Source of the DNA: Gemmatimonadota bacterium | Lineage (GTDB): Bacteria > Gemmatimonadota > Gemmatimonadetes > Longimicrobiales > Longimicrobiaceae | Length of the DNA stretch: 15,792 nt | Assembly: GCA_019240375.1 (NCBI GenBank) | Contig: JAFAYN010000492.1 | Location: 1-15,792, forward strand | Reading direction: 5' to 3' | Shown: positions 1 through 7,687 of the stretch, piece by piece | How the letters are laid out: the number at the start of each line of letters is the position of its first letter | Numbering within the stretch: position 1 is the first letter of the stretch | Translations under genes and position numbers: made by a program | Notes under the pieces: model-generated | What the model was told of the DNA's origin: nothing | What the model saw: only the letters and a program-made list of their open reading frames with translations | The model's database searches: none

Positions 1-297
1 GGCTCCGGCAGGGGCAACTCGCTCGTGCTGAGCCTGGAGAGCGACACCGCGGTGATGTCGGGCGTCCACCGTCTCGCCTGGCTCCCGACGAGCGAGCAGG
101 TACTGCGGGAGATCCTCGCCTGGTGCGGCTTCCCATACACGCGCCTCCGCTTCGCGAGCCGGAACGGAGGCCATCGGAGCCGCGTCGAGCTGCTCGCCGC
201 GCGCAAGGAAAGCACGTTCGCGCACTACGACGAGGTCAACCCCGCGGAGGCCCGGTCCCGTCCGCGGTGGATCCCCCGGCTCCTCCGCCGCGCCTGA
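1..297 (+). CDS. Probable class I SAM-dependent methyltransferase, C-terminal end (partial)
   Basis: The reading frame is open from the first base of the window and stops at 295-297, so only the last 98 residues of a longer protein are seen. The visible part resembles the C-terminal portion of small-molecule or tRNA-mo5U34-like class I methyltransferases: a strand ending in a SLESD-like segment, then 'WLPTSEQVLREILAWCGF', the 'W-x-P-(S/T)...L...L...GF' pattern those proteins carry near their end, then a strand (RVELLAARK). The SAM-binding motifs would lie upstream and cannot be checked. It ends 36 bp before the P450 gene in the same direction, so it is probably co-transcribed and could be a tailoring enzyme. 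The family call rests on pattern memory only. Another Rossmann-like enzyme is possible. Confidence 0.5.
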   Translation, partial: GSGRGNSLVLSLESDTAVMSGVHRLAWLPTSEQVLREILAWCGFPYTRLRFASRNGGHRSRVELLAARKESTFAHYDEVNPAEARSRPRWIPRLLRRA

Positions 298-333
298 TCC
301 CCCCGCCACCTCCTCGCCGAGCGCAGCACCCGC

Positions 334-1551
334 ATGTCCCTCTACGAGCGCACGATCCGGCTCGCGTCCCGCCTCCGGCGCCTGTTGGCCCGCCCTGGCG
401 CGCCGCCCCCGCACGCCGAGGTGGTGGACCTGCTGCACCCCGGCGTCATACACGATCCCTACCCGTACTACGCGGCCCTCCGCGAGCGGGGGCCGGTCCA
501 CTTCCTCCCGGAGCGGGAGCTGTGGCTGGTGGTGGGATATGAGGAGGTGTCGCGCGCCTTCAAGGACCCGACGCACTTTTCCAGCGTACGGCCGCAGGTC
601 CGCTTCGACCCCATCCTGAACGAAGCCGACCCGCCCGACCAGACGCGGGTGCGCCGCGCCATCGCCCCGTACTTCACGGCCGCCGCCGTCGAGGCGCTCG
701 AGGGCCACGCCCGCGCCTGCGCCGCCGAGCTGCTGGCCGCGAACGCCGGGCGCGCGGAGGTGGACATGGTGGGCGACTTCGCCACCCCGTACGTCGAGCG
801 GGTGGTGGGCGGGTTCCTGGGGCTCACCCGCGAGGAGTGCGAGGCGCTGCGTGCGCGGCTGGCGCGGCACCCGGAGGAAGCGCAGGAGGCCCGCTTCCAG
901 GATCTCCACGAGTGGGCGCAGGAGCAGGTGGCGCGCGCCGCCGAAGCTCCGCCCCACTCCATGGCCGGGCGGCTCTTCCGCGCCGGTGACGGGACGGCGC
1001 ACACGCCGGAGGAGGCCACGGGGCTGCTGAAGCTCTTCTGGGTGGCGGGGATCACCACCACCGTCCGCCTGGTCGCGGCGGCGGTGCTTCAGCTCCTGCG
1101 CGACCCGGAGCTGCGCCGGGCGGTGCAGGCCGATCCCGCCTGGGTCCCCGCGCTGGTGGAGGAGGCCGCGCGGATGGACCCGCCGGAGTTCCTCATCTGG
1201 CGCGTCGCGAGGCCGGGCGCCGAGGTGGCCGGGGTCGCCATTCCGCCGGGCGCCGAGGTGCGCCTCTGCGTCGGCGCGGCGAACCGCGACCCGGCCCGCT
1301 TCCCGGACCCGGACCGCCTGGTGCTGGAGCGCGCCCCCAACCCGCACCTCACCTTCGGCTCCGGGCCCCACGTCTGCCCCGGGGCGCGGCTGGCACGCCT
1401 GCAGGTGCGCGTCGCGCTGGAAGAGCTGCTCGCGGCCTGGCCCGGCTTCCACGAGGCGCGCCCGCTCTCGACCCTCACCTACGCCCCCTCGCCCAACTAC
1501 CGCGCCCTGAACGAGCTGTTCGTCTCGCCCGGGGGGACGGCCGCGCGGTGA
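334..1551 (+). CDS. Cytochrome P450 with atypical I-helix (acid residue replaced)
   Basis: The 405-residue protein is the normal size for a soluble bacterial P450. No N-terminal membrane anchor is visible. The haem-binding loop is at residues 341-350, with F341-G-x-G-x-H346-x-C348-x-G350, where C348 is the thiolate ligand. The K-helix ExxR is E277-A-A-R280. The I-helix reads A238-G239-I-T241-T242-T243. The oxygen-activation threonine is kept at 242, but the usual Asp/Glu before it is Thr241. That acid normally helps deliver protons to bound oxygen, so catalysis may be altered or may use another proton relay. The ATG at 334 is the first start giving a full-length protein. The ribosome site is weak. 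The 3' end overlaps the ABC ATPase by 4 bp. The probable role is oxidative tailoring of the cluster product. No ferredoxin or reductase gene is in view, so electrons must come from elsewhere. Confidence 0.93.
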   Translation: MSLYERTIRLASRLRRLLARPGAPPPHAEVVDLLHPGVIHDPYPYYAALRERGPVHFLPERELWLVVGYEEVSRAFKDPTHFSSVRPQVRFDPILNEADPPDQTRVRRAIAPYFTAAAVEALEGHARACAAELLAANAGRAEVDMVGDFATPYVERVVGGFLGLTREECEALRARLARHPEEAQEARFQDLHEWAQEQVARAAEAPPHSMAGRLFRAGDGTAHTPEEATGLLKLFWVAGITTTVRLVAAAVLQLLRDPELRRAVQADPAWVPALVEEAARMDPPEFLIWRVARPGAEVAGVAIPPGAEVRLCVGAANRDPARFPDPDRLVLERAPNPHLTFGSGPHVCPGARLARLQVRVALEELLAAWPGFHEARPLSTLTYAPSPNYRALNELFVSPGGTAAR

Positions 1552-2786
1552 GCGGAACGGGACCCGCGGTTTCGGTTTCGGGGCTTTCCAAGAAGCTGTG
1601 CCGGGAGCTGCGGCGGGCCCAGTGGTACGGGCTCCGCGACATCGCCCGCGAGATCCTCCTCCCCGGCGGCCATGCGCGCCCGGCGGAGCTGCGCCCCGGG
1701 GAGTTCTGGGCGCTCCGGGACGTGACGTTCCAGGTGGGCCGGGGCGAGTCGCTGGCCGTGGTCGGGGCCAACGGGGCGGGAAAGAGCACGCTGCTCAAGG
1801 TGCTCTACGGGCTGGTGAAGCCCGACGGGGGGAGCGTCCGCATGGCGGGGCGGGTCGGAGCGCTGATCGAGCTGGGGACCGGCTTCGACCCGGCGCTCTC
1901 CGGGCGCGAGAACGTGTACGTGAACGCCGCCCTGCACGGCTTTTCCCGCCGCGAGACGGTCCGCCTGATGGACGAGATCGAGGAGTTCGCCGGGCTGAGC
2001 GACGCCATGGACGTGCCGCTCCAGTACTACAGCTCCGGGATGCAGGCGCGGCTCTCGTACGCGGTGGCGGCGCACCTGAAGCCCGACGTGCTCCTGGTGG
2101 ACGAGGTGCTGGCGGTGGGCGACCTCGCCTACCAGCGCAAGTGCATCGCCCACATGCAGAGATACCTGGACGCGGGGGGCTCGCTGGTCTTCGTTTCCCA
2201 CAGCCCGCACCAGATCCAGGCGATCTGCCGCAGCGGGATCCTCCTGGAGGCCGGACGCCTCACCTACGTGGGGACGGCCGTCGACACGCTGGCGCACTAC
2301 CTGGAATCGCAGCAGCGCCACGCGCCGGGGGGCGGGGTCGTGTCCGCCCGGGGGCTGAGCGACGACCATCCCGTGGGGATCGAGAGCCTCGCCGCCTGCG
2401 CCGCGAACGGGGGCGACCTCCACACCGGCGACGAGGCGCACCTGGTCCTGCGGTACCACGCGCGGGAGCGGATCGACGTGACGTGGGGGTTCAGCATCTG
2501 GACGGCGGACCAGTGGGTGTGCGTCACCGGAGCCACGGAAACGGAGCCCCGCACCCTGGAGCCCGGGGTCGGCGAGCTGCGGTGCGTCATCCCGCGCCTT
2601 CCGCTGGTGGCGGCGCAGTACCGGCTGCGCACCGCCCTCCTCGACCCCGTGTCGCGGGTGCCGCTGGCCACCTACGGCTGGCACGACGCCGCCCTCCCCC
2701 TGCGCGTCCGCCCCCGCCCGACGCGGCAGAGCAACGCGGCCATGGCCGTGCAGCAGCTGGTGACCATCGACGTGGAATGGGAGTGA
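1548..2786 (+). CDS. Wzt/TagH-type ABC transporter ATP-binding protein (polysaccharide or glycolipid export)
   Basis: The protein has 412 residues and starts at GTG 1548, inside the P450 stop (GTGA overlap). The N-terminal ~250 residues form an ABC nucleotide-binding domain: Walker A G73-A-N-G-A-G-K79-S80-T81, signature S162-S-G-M-Q, Walker B ending at D185-E186, and the switch histidine H218 in 'FVSHS'. The 'GRVGALIELGTGFDPALSGREN' segment after Walker A is typical of ATPases that export O-antigen, teichoic acid or similar glycans. Residues ~260-412 form an extra beta-rich domain of the Wzt C-terminal kind, which in known O-antigen systems recognises the glycan end. The partner ABC-2 permease is not in this window and is expected upstream of base 1 or elsewhere. 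The likely role is to energise export of the lipid-linked or sugar-bearing product made by the neighbours. Confidence 0.9.
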   Translation: MSGTGPAVSVSGLSKKLCRELRRAQWYGLRDIAREILLPGGHARPAELRPGEFWALRDVTFQVGRGESLAVVGANGAGKSTLLKVLYGLVKPDGGSVRMAGRVGALIELGTGFDPALSGRENVYVNAALHGFSRRETVRLMDEIEEFAGLSDAMDVPLQYYSSGMQARLSYAVAAHLKPDVLLVDEVLAVGDLAYQRKCIAHMQRYLDAGGSLVFVSHSPHQIQAICRSGILLEAGRLTYVGTAVDTLAHYLESQQRHAPGGGVVSARGLSDDHPVGIESLAACAANGGDLHTGDEAHLVLRYHARERIDVTWGFSIWTADQWVCVTGATETEPRTLEPGVGELRCVIPRLPLVAAQYRLRTALLDPVSRVPLATYGWHDAALPLRVRPRPTRQSNAAMAVQQLVTIDVEWE

Positions 2787-2802
2787 AGATGGGAGCGGAG
2801 CG

Positions 2803-3861
2803 GTGACGAGAGGCGGAGTGGACGGGGCGATCGAGCGCGGCGTGACCTTCCTGCACGGACGGCAGCTCCCTTCGGGCGAATTCACCTCCTACCGGTCCAC
2901 CGACCCGACGCTGGCGACGGAGCGGGAGTTCGACAGCTCCCCCTTCCCCACCGCGCTGATCGCGTACTCGCTGGGGTTCGTGGACTCGCCCCGCGCCCGG
3001 GAGATGCTGGGCCGGGCGACCCGCTTCTTCCTGGCCGAGATGGAGGGGCCGGGGATGTGGCGCTACTGGACGCGGCAGCACCCGTACCACTCCGTGATCC
3101 CCGCCGACCTGGACGACGTGGCGTGCGTGTCGTACGTCCTGCGGCGGGAGGGCGCCGCCTTTCCGGACAACGAGGCGCTGATCCTGGCGAACCGCGACGC
3201 GCGGGGGCTCTTCCAGACCTGGATCGTCCCCCGCCTCCCCGCCCCGCTCTCCCCCTCCTGGTGGCGGGTGGCGCTCTGGCAGTGGACGAACCCGGCGAAG
3301 GCGTACTACTTCTGGAAGCTGAACGAGTGCGACCGGGACGACGTGGACGGGGTGGTCAACGCCAACGTGCTCCTGTACCTGGGGGAGCGTGCCGAGACTG
3401 GGGAGGTCCCCGGCTTCCTGGCGGAGGTGCTGCGGAGCGGGCGGGAGGAGAGCTGCGACAAGTGGCACCTGAACCGCTTCACCTTCTACTACACCGTCGG
3501 ACGCGCCTTCGAGACCGGCGCCGCCTCCCTGGGAGGGATGCGCGACGAGGTGGTCCGGCGGATCGTGGAGCGCGCCCGCCCCGACGGCTCCATCGGCGAC
3601 ACGGAGCTGGACACCGCCCTGGCGGCGTGCGCCTTGCTGGCGTGGGGGAGCGCCCCGCCGGAGCTGGAGCGGGCCGTCGCCTTCCTGGTGGCGCGGCAGG
3701 GTCCCGCGGGCGACTGGCCCGCCACGGCGATGTACTACGGCGGGCCGAAGAAGTACTACGGCTGGGGGTCGGAAGAGCTGACCACCGGCTTCTGCATCGA
3801 AGCACTGGCACGCTGGCGCCTGGCGAACCCGTGCGAACCAGCAGGGAGATCCATGCAGTGA
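2803..3861 (+). CDS. Short alpha/alpha-toroid protein, terpene-cyclase/prenyltransferase-repeat-like, with DxDD motif
   Basis: The protein has 352 residues. The GTG start at 2803 has a good ribosome site (GGGAGCGGAG) and lies 16 bp after the ABC gene. It has QW-like repeats of the squalene-hopene cyclase / prenyltransferase-beta superfamily: 'FLHGRQLPSGEF' (16-27), a repeat from G262 (DGSIGDTELDTALAAC), and 'AFLVARQGPAGDW' ending at W305. Between the first and later repeats is 'IPADLDDVACVSYVL', with D102-L-D104-D105. It matches in form and setting the DxDD catalytic acid of class II terpene cyclases (compare DVDDTA of hopene cyclases). At 352 residues it is about half a hopene cyclase and shorter than usual diterpene cyclases, so it may be a single-barrel cyclase or an enzyme of another kind on the same fold. 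The UbiA prenyltransferase and P450 nearby make a terpenoid role plausible. Activity is inferred, not shown. Confidence 0.7.
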   Translation: MTRGGVDGAIERGVTFLHGRQLPSGEFTSYRSTDPTLATEREFDSSPFPTALIAYSLGFVDSPRAREMLGRATRFFLAEMEGPGMWRYWTRQHPYHSVIPADLDDVACVSYVLRREGAAFPDNEALILANRDARGLFQTWIVPRLPAPLSPSWWRVALWQWTNPAKAYYFWKLNECDRDDVDGVVNANVLLYLGERAETGEVPGFLAEVLRSGREESCDKWHLNRFTFYYTVGRAFETGAASLGGMRDEVVRRIVERARPDGSIGDTELDTALAACALLAWGSAPPELERAVAFLVARQGPAGDWPATAMYYGGPKKYYGWGSEELTTGFCIEALARWRLANPCEPAGRSMQ

Positions 3862-4787
3862 CGCGGCACCTGATCCACGTAGGCTATCCCAAGACCGGCT
3901 CCACCTTCCTGCAGGAGTGGTTTCAGCAGCACCCCGAGTTCCGGTACGTGAGCCGCGGCGTCGCCGGATTCCGCAGCGTGAACCACATGTGCGTCGAGCC
4001 CGGGGGGGCTTTCCGCTACTACGTGACCAGCTCCGAGGGGCTCGCCGCGCCGCACAGCAGCGTCGCGAACCTCCGGCCGCCCCGCCCCGGCGAGACGCCC
4101 CGCCCCCCGGAGCGCTTCAAGGAAAAGCAGGCGGAGGTGTGCGACGTCCTGCGCACGCTCTACCCGGGAAGCCGGATCCTGATCGTCACCCGCGGCTTCA
4201 GGGAGATGATCCTCTCGGGCTACTCCGAGTTCGTGCGGCTCGGAGGCACGCTGGACCCGGAAGGGATGTGCAGGGCGCTGGGGACGCGCCTGGCGGAGGA
4301 CGAGCACCACTACCTCGACTACGACTACCTGGTCGGCCTGTACCTGGAAGCCTTCGGCGCGGAGAACGTGATCCTGCTCCCCTACGAGCTGCTCCGCGAC
4401 GACCAGCGCCGCTTCGTCGCCGTGCTGGAGGAAACGCTCGGGGTCGACCACGCGGAGATCGACATCGGCAGGATACACACCTCGCTCTCGCCCACCCAGA
4501 TGCGGTGGTACCCGCGGCTCTCCCGTGCGTTGTCCGTGGTGGCGTCGGGACTCGGCCCCGCCGCCGCCCGCCGGCTCTACGCGTGGTACGACGCGCGGCT
4601 CTATCCGGCCGGGCTGGGGTCCTGGCTGCTGAAGTGGGCCGGAGCGGGGAGGCGGATCACGTGGGAGGACTTCCCCGACGAGATCCTCCGCTTCTGCGAA
4701 GGGAAGGCGACGCGTCTTCGCGACCACCCGCTCTACGCACCCTATGCCACGGAGTACCTGTGGAGGGAGGAAGCCGTCCCCGCATGA
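3858..4787 (+). CDS. PAPS-dependent sulfotransferase (copy 1)
   Basis: The protein has 309 residues. The GTG start at 3858 overlaps the previous stop by 4 bp and is confirmed by the paralogue downstream, which begins with the same MTRHLIHVGYPK. The 5'-phosphosulfate loop is Y10-P-K12-T-G-S-T16. The 3'-phosphate-binding element is R112-G-F-R-E-M-I-L-S120, with the standard eight-residue Arg-to-Ser spacing of PAPS sulfotransferases. The product would be a sulfate ester (or sulfamate) on an acceptor, with PAP released. No signal peptide or membrane helix is seen, so it should act in the cytoplasm. The acceptor is unknown; glycan and terpenoid hydroxyls are both reasonable given the neighbours. 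PAPS can be supplied by the cysD-cysNC genes in this window. Family certainty is high and substrate certainty is low. Confidence 0.9.
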   Translation: MTRHLIHVGYPKTGSTFLQEWFQQHPEFRYVSRGVAGFRSVNHMCVEPGGAFRYYVTSSEGLAAPHSSVANLRPPRPGETPRPPERFKEKQAEVCDVLRTLYPGSRILIVTRGFREMILSGYSEFVRLGGTLDPEGMCRALGTRLAEDEHHYLDYDYLVGLYLEAFGAENVILLPYELLRDDQRRFVAVLEETLGVDHAEIDIGRIHTSLSPTQMRWYPRLSRALSVVASGLGPAAARRLYAWYDARLYPAGLGSWLLKWAGAGRRITWEDFPDEILRFCEGKATRLRDHPLYAPYATEYLWREEAVPA

Positions 4788-5758
4788 CGCGGCACCTGAT
4801 CCACGTGGGGTATCCCAAGGCGGGCTCCACCTTTTTGCAGGAGTGGTTCGAGCGGCACCCAGAGCTTCGCTACGCCCCCGGCGGGCTGGGCGGGTTCCAC
4901 GACGTGTACGCCATGTGCCAGCTCCCCGAAAGCTCGTACCGGTACTACGTCACCAGCTGCGAAGGGCTCTCCGCCCCGCACCGGAGCACGGGGGGGCTCC
5001 GGCTGGAGGGGAGCGGCGAGCAGGGAGGGCTCCCGGAGCGGATCAAGGACGCCCAGGCGGACGTCTGCGCCCTGCTGAAGACGCTCTACCCGGACAGCCG
5101 CGTCCTCGTGGTGACGCGCGGCTTCCGGGACATCATCCTGTCGGGGTATTCGCAGTACGTCCGGAACGGGGGGGTGGAGCACCTGGAGGGGATGTGCCGG
5201 CGGCTCGCCGGCCACCTGGGGGACGACGCCCTCCACTACTACGACTTCGACTACCTGATCCGGCTCTACGCCGGGGCCTTCGGGGCGGAGAACGTGATCG
5301 TCCTCCCGTACGAGCTGCTCCGTGACGACCGGGACCGGTTCATCGCCGTGCTGGAGGAGCGGCTGGGGCTGACGCACCGGGAGATCGAGATCGGTCGGGT
5401 GAACGCCTCGCTCTCGCCGGAGGAGCTGTACTGGTATCCGGTGATCTCCCGGGCGGTGCGGACCGCGGCGGAGCGCCTGGGGCCCGCGCGCTCCGAACGG
5501 GTGTACCGCTGGTACGCGCGCAGGACGTTCGACAACCGTCTCCGCCCCCTGGTCGGCCTCCTCGCGCGGGTGAAGCCCGGGAGGAAGATCACCGCCGCCG
5601 ACTTCCCCGACGAGCTGCTGGACCACTGCGTGGGAAAGGCCGAGCTGCTCAGGGACGACCCGCTGTACGCGCCCTACGCCGCGGAGTACCTGTGGGACAG
5701 GGCTCCCGCCCCCGTGTCCGGCGTCACAGCAGCCGCGCCCCCCGTCGGAGGAGCCTGA
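4784..5758 (+). CDS. PAPS-dependent sulfotransferase (copy 2, tandem paralogue)
   Basis: The protein has 324 residues. The ATG at 4784 overlaps the stop of copy 1 (ATGA). It is clearly a tandem duplicate: the first 22 residues differ from copy 1 only at position 13 (A for T), and the 5'-phosphosulfate loop (Y10-P-K-A-G-S-T16) and 3'-phosphate element (R112...S120) fall at identical positions. It diverges most at residues ~30-55, in the stretch ~76-95 and in the C-terminal third, which are likely acceptor-facing. It also has a C-terminal tail of about 15 residues (APAPVSGVTAAAPPVGGA) that copy 1 lacks. The last 35 bp of the gene are also the last 35 bp of the convergent UbiA gene, and that overlap encodes much of this tail. 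Two diverged copies suggest two sulfation sites or two acceptors. Confidence 0.9.
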   Translation: MTRHLIHVGYPKAGSTFLQEWFERHPELRYAPGGLGGFHDVYAMCQLPESSYRYYVTSCEGLSAPHRSTGGLRLEGSGEQGGLPERIKDAQADVCALLKTLYPDSRVLVVTRGFRDIILSGYSQYVRNGGVEHLEGMCRRLAGHLGDDALHYYDFDYLIRLYAGAFGAENVIVLPYELLRDDRDRFIAVLEERLGLTHREIEIGRVNASLSPEELYWYPVISRAVRTAAERLGPARSERVYRWYARRTFDNRLRPLVGLLARVKPGRKITAADFPDELLDHCVGKAELLRDDPLYAPYAAEYLWDRAPAPVSGVTAAAPPVGGA

Positions 5759-6776
5759 CCGGGGCCCGGAGGAACCAGGCCAGCAGGTCCCACAGGTCCG
5801 CCGCCTGGCGCAGGATCGGCCCGGCGAAGACGACGAGGTGGAGCACCAGGAGGGGGAGGAAGCCCCGGTCGCGCGCGGCGAGGAGGACCGCGAAGGCCAC
5901 CGCGGGCCAGGTGCGGTAGAAGGCCAGCAGGGGGACGTAGCTCCCCTTTTCCGCCGGGGCCGGATCGGCGAAAGAGTGCTCCTGGATCCCCCCCCAGCGC
6001 AGGAGCTGGACGGCCGTGCCGTAGACGGCGAAGACCCCCACCACCACCGGCGCCGCCGGGAGGAGAAGCACGCCCAGCAGGGCGAACGCGGCCAGCTCCG
6101 CCGGGAAGACCCACCGCCGGACCAGCCCGGCCGCGCACTCCGAGCCGTGGGCGGTGACGAAGGTGGTCACCCCGGCGCGCCGGTCGTTGGCCTCGTCGAC
6201 GCGCTGGTGGTACAGGATCCCCCGCAGCCCCACCAGGAACGACCACGCGGTCGACGCCAGCGGAAAGGGGCGCCACACGGACGCCCCCGCCAGTCCGGCG
6301 AAGAGAGCGACGCAGTACAGCGTCGGGAGGGCGTGCGTGTGCAGCGAGTCGGCCGCCAGCCCCCAGGCGCCCCGCTCCTTGAGCCGCACCGGGCGCAGCG
6401 CGTACACCGGCTGCAGCACGACGATCCCCGCCAGCACCGCGACGGGGGTCGCGCCGAGTCCCGCCCCCACCCACACCGCCAGCCCGCACGCCAGGAGGAC
6501 GAGCGCCAGCGCCGCGCGCTGCCAGGGGCGCAGGGCGAGCAGCCGGCCAGCCTTCCCGGCACGCGCGTCCTGCTCGGCGTCGCCGATGTCGTTGACCACG
6601 TGCGAGTACGCCGCGACGAAGACGATGGACAGGAGGAGGCGGACCAGCGCCGGGAGGGCGAGCGCGGGGGGGACGGCGAAGAAGGCGATGGCCGCGTAGG
6701 CGACCGACAGGAGAGGGAGGAGGTGGTAGTGCCACCAGTCGTCCGCGCGGACCAGGCGGAGAAGGCCGCCCGTCAC
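5724..6776 (-). CDS. UbiA-family membrane prenyltransferase
   Basis: The protein has 350 residues. GTG at 6776-6774 overlaps the GT2 stop by 4 bp, and the frame opens directly into 'TGGLLRLVRADDWWHY'. It is very hydrophobic, with about eight or nine predicted membrane helices. Both Asp-rich motifs of the UbiA superfamily are present: N62-D63-I-G-D66-A-E-Q-D70 and D194-E-A-N-D198. These bind the Mg2+-diphosphate of the prenyl donor. The family transfers prenyl chains to aromatics, quinone or chlorophyll precursors, or glycerol-based acceptors. The second motif argues against the phosphoribosyl-decaprenyl branch, in which it is not conserved. The order GT4, GT2, UbiA on one transcript suggests assembly of a prenylated, glycosylated product. 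The acceptor cannot be read from the sequence. Its 3' end runs 35 bp into the convergent sulfotransferase gene. Confidence 0.85.
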   Translation of the reverse strand: MTGGLLRLVRADDWWHYHLLPLLSVAYAAIAFFAVPPALALPALVRLLLSIVFVAAYSHVVNDIGDAEQDARAGKAGRLLALRPWQRAALALVLLACGLAVWVGAGLGATPVAVLAGIVVLQPVYALRPVRLKERGAWGLAADSLHTHALPTLYCVALFAGLAGASVWRPFPLASTAWSFLVGLRGILYHQRVDEANDRRAGVTTFVTAHGSECAAGLVRRWVFPAELAAFALLGVLLLPAAPVVVGVFAVYGTAVQLLRWGGIQEHSFADPAPAEKGSYVPLLAFYRTWPAVAFAVLLAARDRGFLPLLVLHLVVFAGPILRQAADLWDLLAWFLRAPVRLLRRGARLL

Positions 6777-7687
6777 ATGCGTCCGGTGATGAACAGGAGC
6801 CGGAACGCCAGGTCGTCGCCCACCGCGTGCCGGTGGGAATCCATCGACAGGGCGTAGCGGACCCGGCGGGGGAAGCTCCGCCGACTCTGCAGCAGGCGGT
6901 CCAGCGCCACCCGGTCCTCGCCCCCGAGACGGGCCCCGTACAGGCGGTCGAAGTGGGCGGCCTGCACCAGGTACGGCCAGTTCCACCCATGCCGGGCGAA
7001 GCGGGTCAGCCGCACCAGCCAGCCGCGCGGGCGCCCGATGGTGTTGGACTCGTGCTGCCGGTAGAGGATCATCGGGACGGGGTCGTACAGCACGGTCCCG
7101 AAGGCCGCGACCACCAGGTACGCCCACGCGTCGTGCATGAAGGCCCCTTCCGAGGTGGACTCGGCCAGGAGGTCCCGCGCGGCGCGGTTCATCACGATGG
7201 TGCACCCGGTCGCCACGTTCTGCATCAGCGCGTGCTGGAACGTCAGCGGGCGGGACGGGAGCTCGGACGTCCCGAGCGGGTGGAGGTCCCGGTCCACGTA
7301 CTGGGTGCGCCCGCAGTACATCGCCGGAAGCGAAGGGTCCGTCCCCTCCAGCCATTCCACGGCGCGCGCGACCTTGTCCCGCAGCCACACGTCGTCCTGG
7401 TCGCAGAAGGCGAACAGCTCGGCGTCGGGGCTGGACTCCCGGAGCAGCTCGAAGTAGGTGGCGGGGAGCCCCATGTGTCCGCCCGGGCGCAGCTCCACGG
7501 GGATCCGTCCCGCGTGCTTCCGGATCAGCTCCACCGTCCCGTCCGTGGAGCCGTCGTCGCGCACCAGCAGCCGGAGGTGCGGATGGCTCTGCTCGTCCAG
7601 GCTCCGCAGCAGCGGACGCAGGAACTCCGCCCCGTTGTACGTGGACAGGAGGACCTGGACCACCGGGGACCGATTCGTCTGGCTCAT
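6773..7687 (-). CDS. Family 2 glycosyltransferase (rhamnosyltransferase-like)
   Basis: The protein has 304 residues. ATG at 7687-7685 overlaps the GT4 stop by 4 bp, and the sequence from there (MSQTNRSPVVQVLLSTYNG) is a classic GT-A start. Nucleotide-binding features are S15-T-Y-N18 and D44-D45-G-S-T-D. The metal-binding region is C95-D-Q-D98-D99-V-W101. The 'FCDQDDVW' form, together with the later 'HDAWAYLVVAAFG' and 'ILYRQHESNTIG', is characteristic of the GT2 branch that includes many rhamnosyltransferases for O-antigen and glycolipids. No membrane helix is seen. It would add a sugar from an NDP-sugar to the growing product. The donor is unproven, and no dTDP-rhamnose genes are in the window. 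Confidence 0.9.
   Translation of the reverse strand: MSQTNRSPVVQVLLSTYNGAEFLRPLLRSLDEQSHPHLRLLVRDDGSTDGTVELIRKHAGRIPVELRPGGHMGLPATYFELLRESSPDAELFAFCDQDDVWLRDKVARAVEWLEGTDPSLPAMYCGRTQYVDRDLHPLGTSELPSRPLTFQHALMQNVATGCTIVMNRAARDLLAESTSEGAFMHDAWAYLVVAAFGTVLYDPVPMILYRQHESNTIGRPRGWLVRLTRFARHGWNWPYLVQAAHFDRLYGARLGGEDRVALDRLLQSRRSFPRRVRYALSMDSHRHAVGDDLAFRLLFITGRM

Noticed and set aside
1497..2885. Long antisense open frame (462 codons) across the ABC ATPase gene
   Set aside because: Composition is Arg/Pro/His-rich with no recognisable domain; it is the expected shadow of high-GC codon use on a clear ABC protein.
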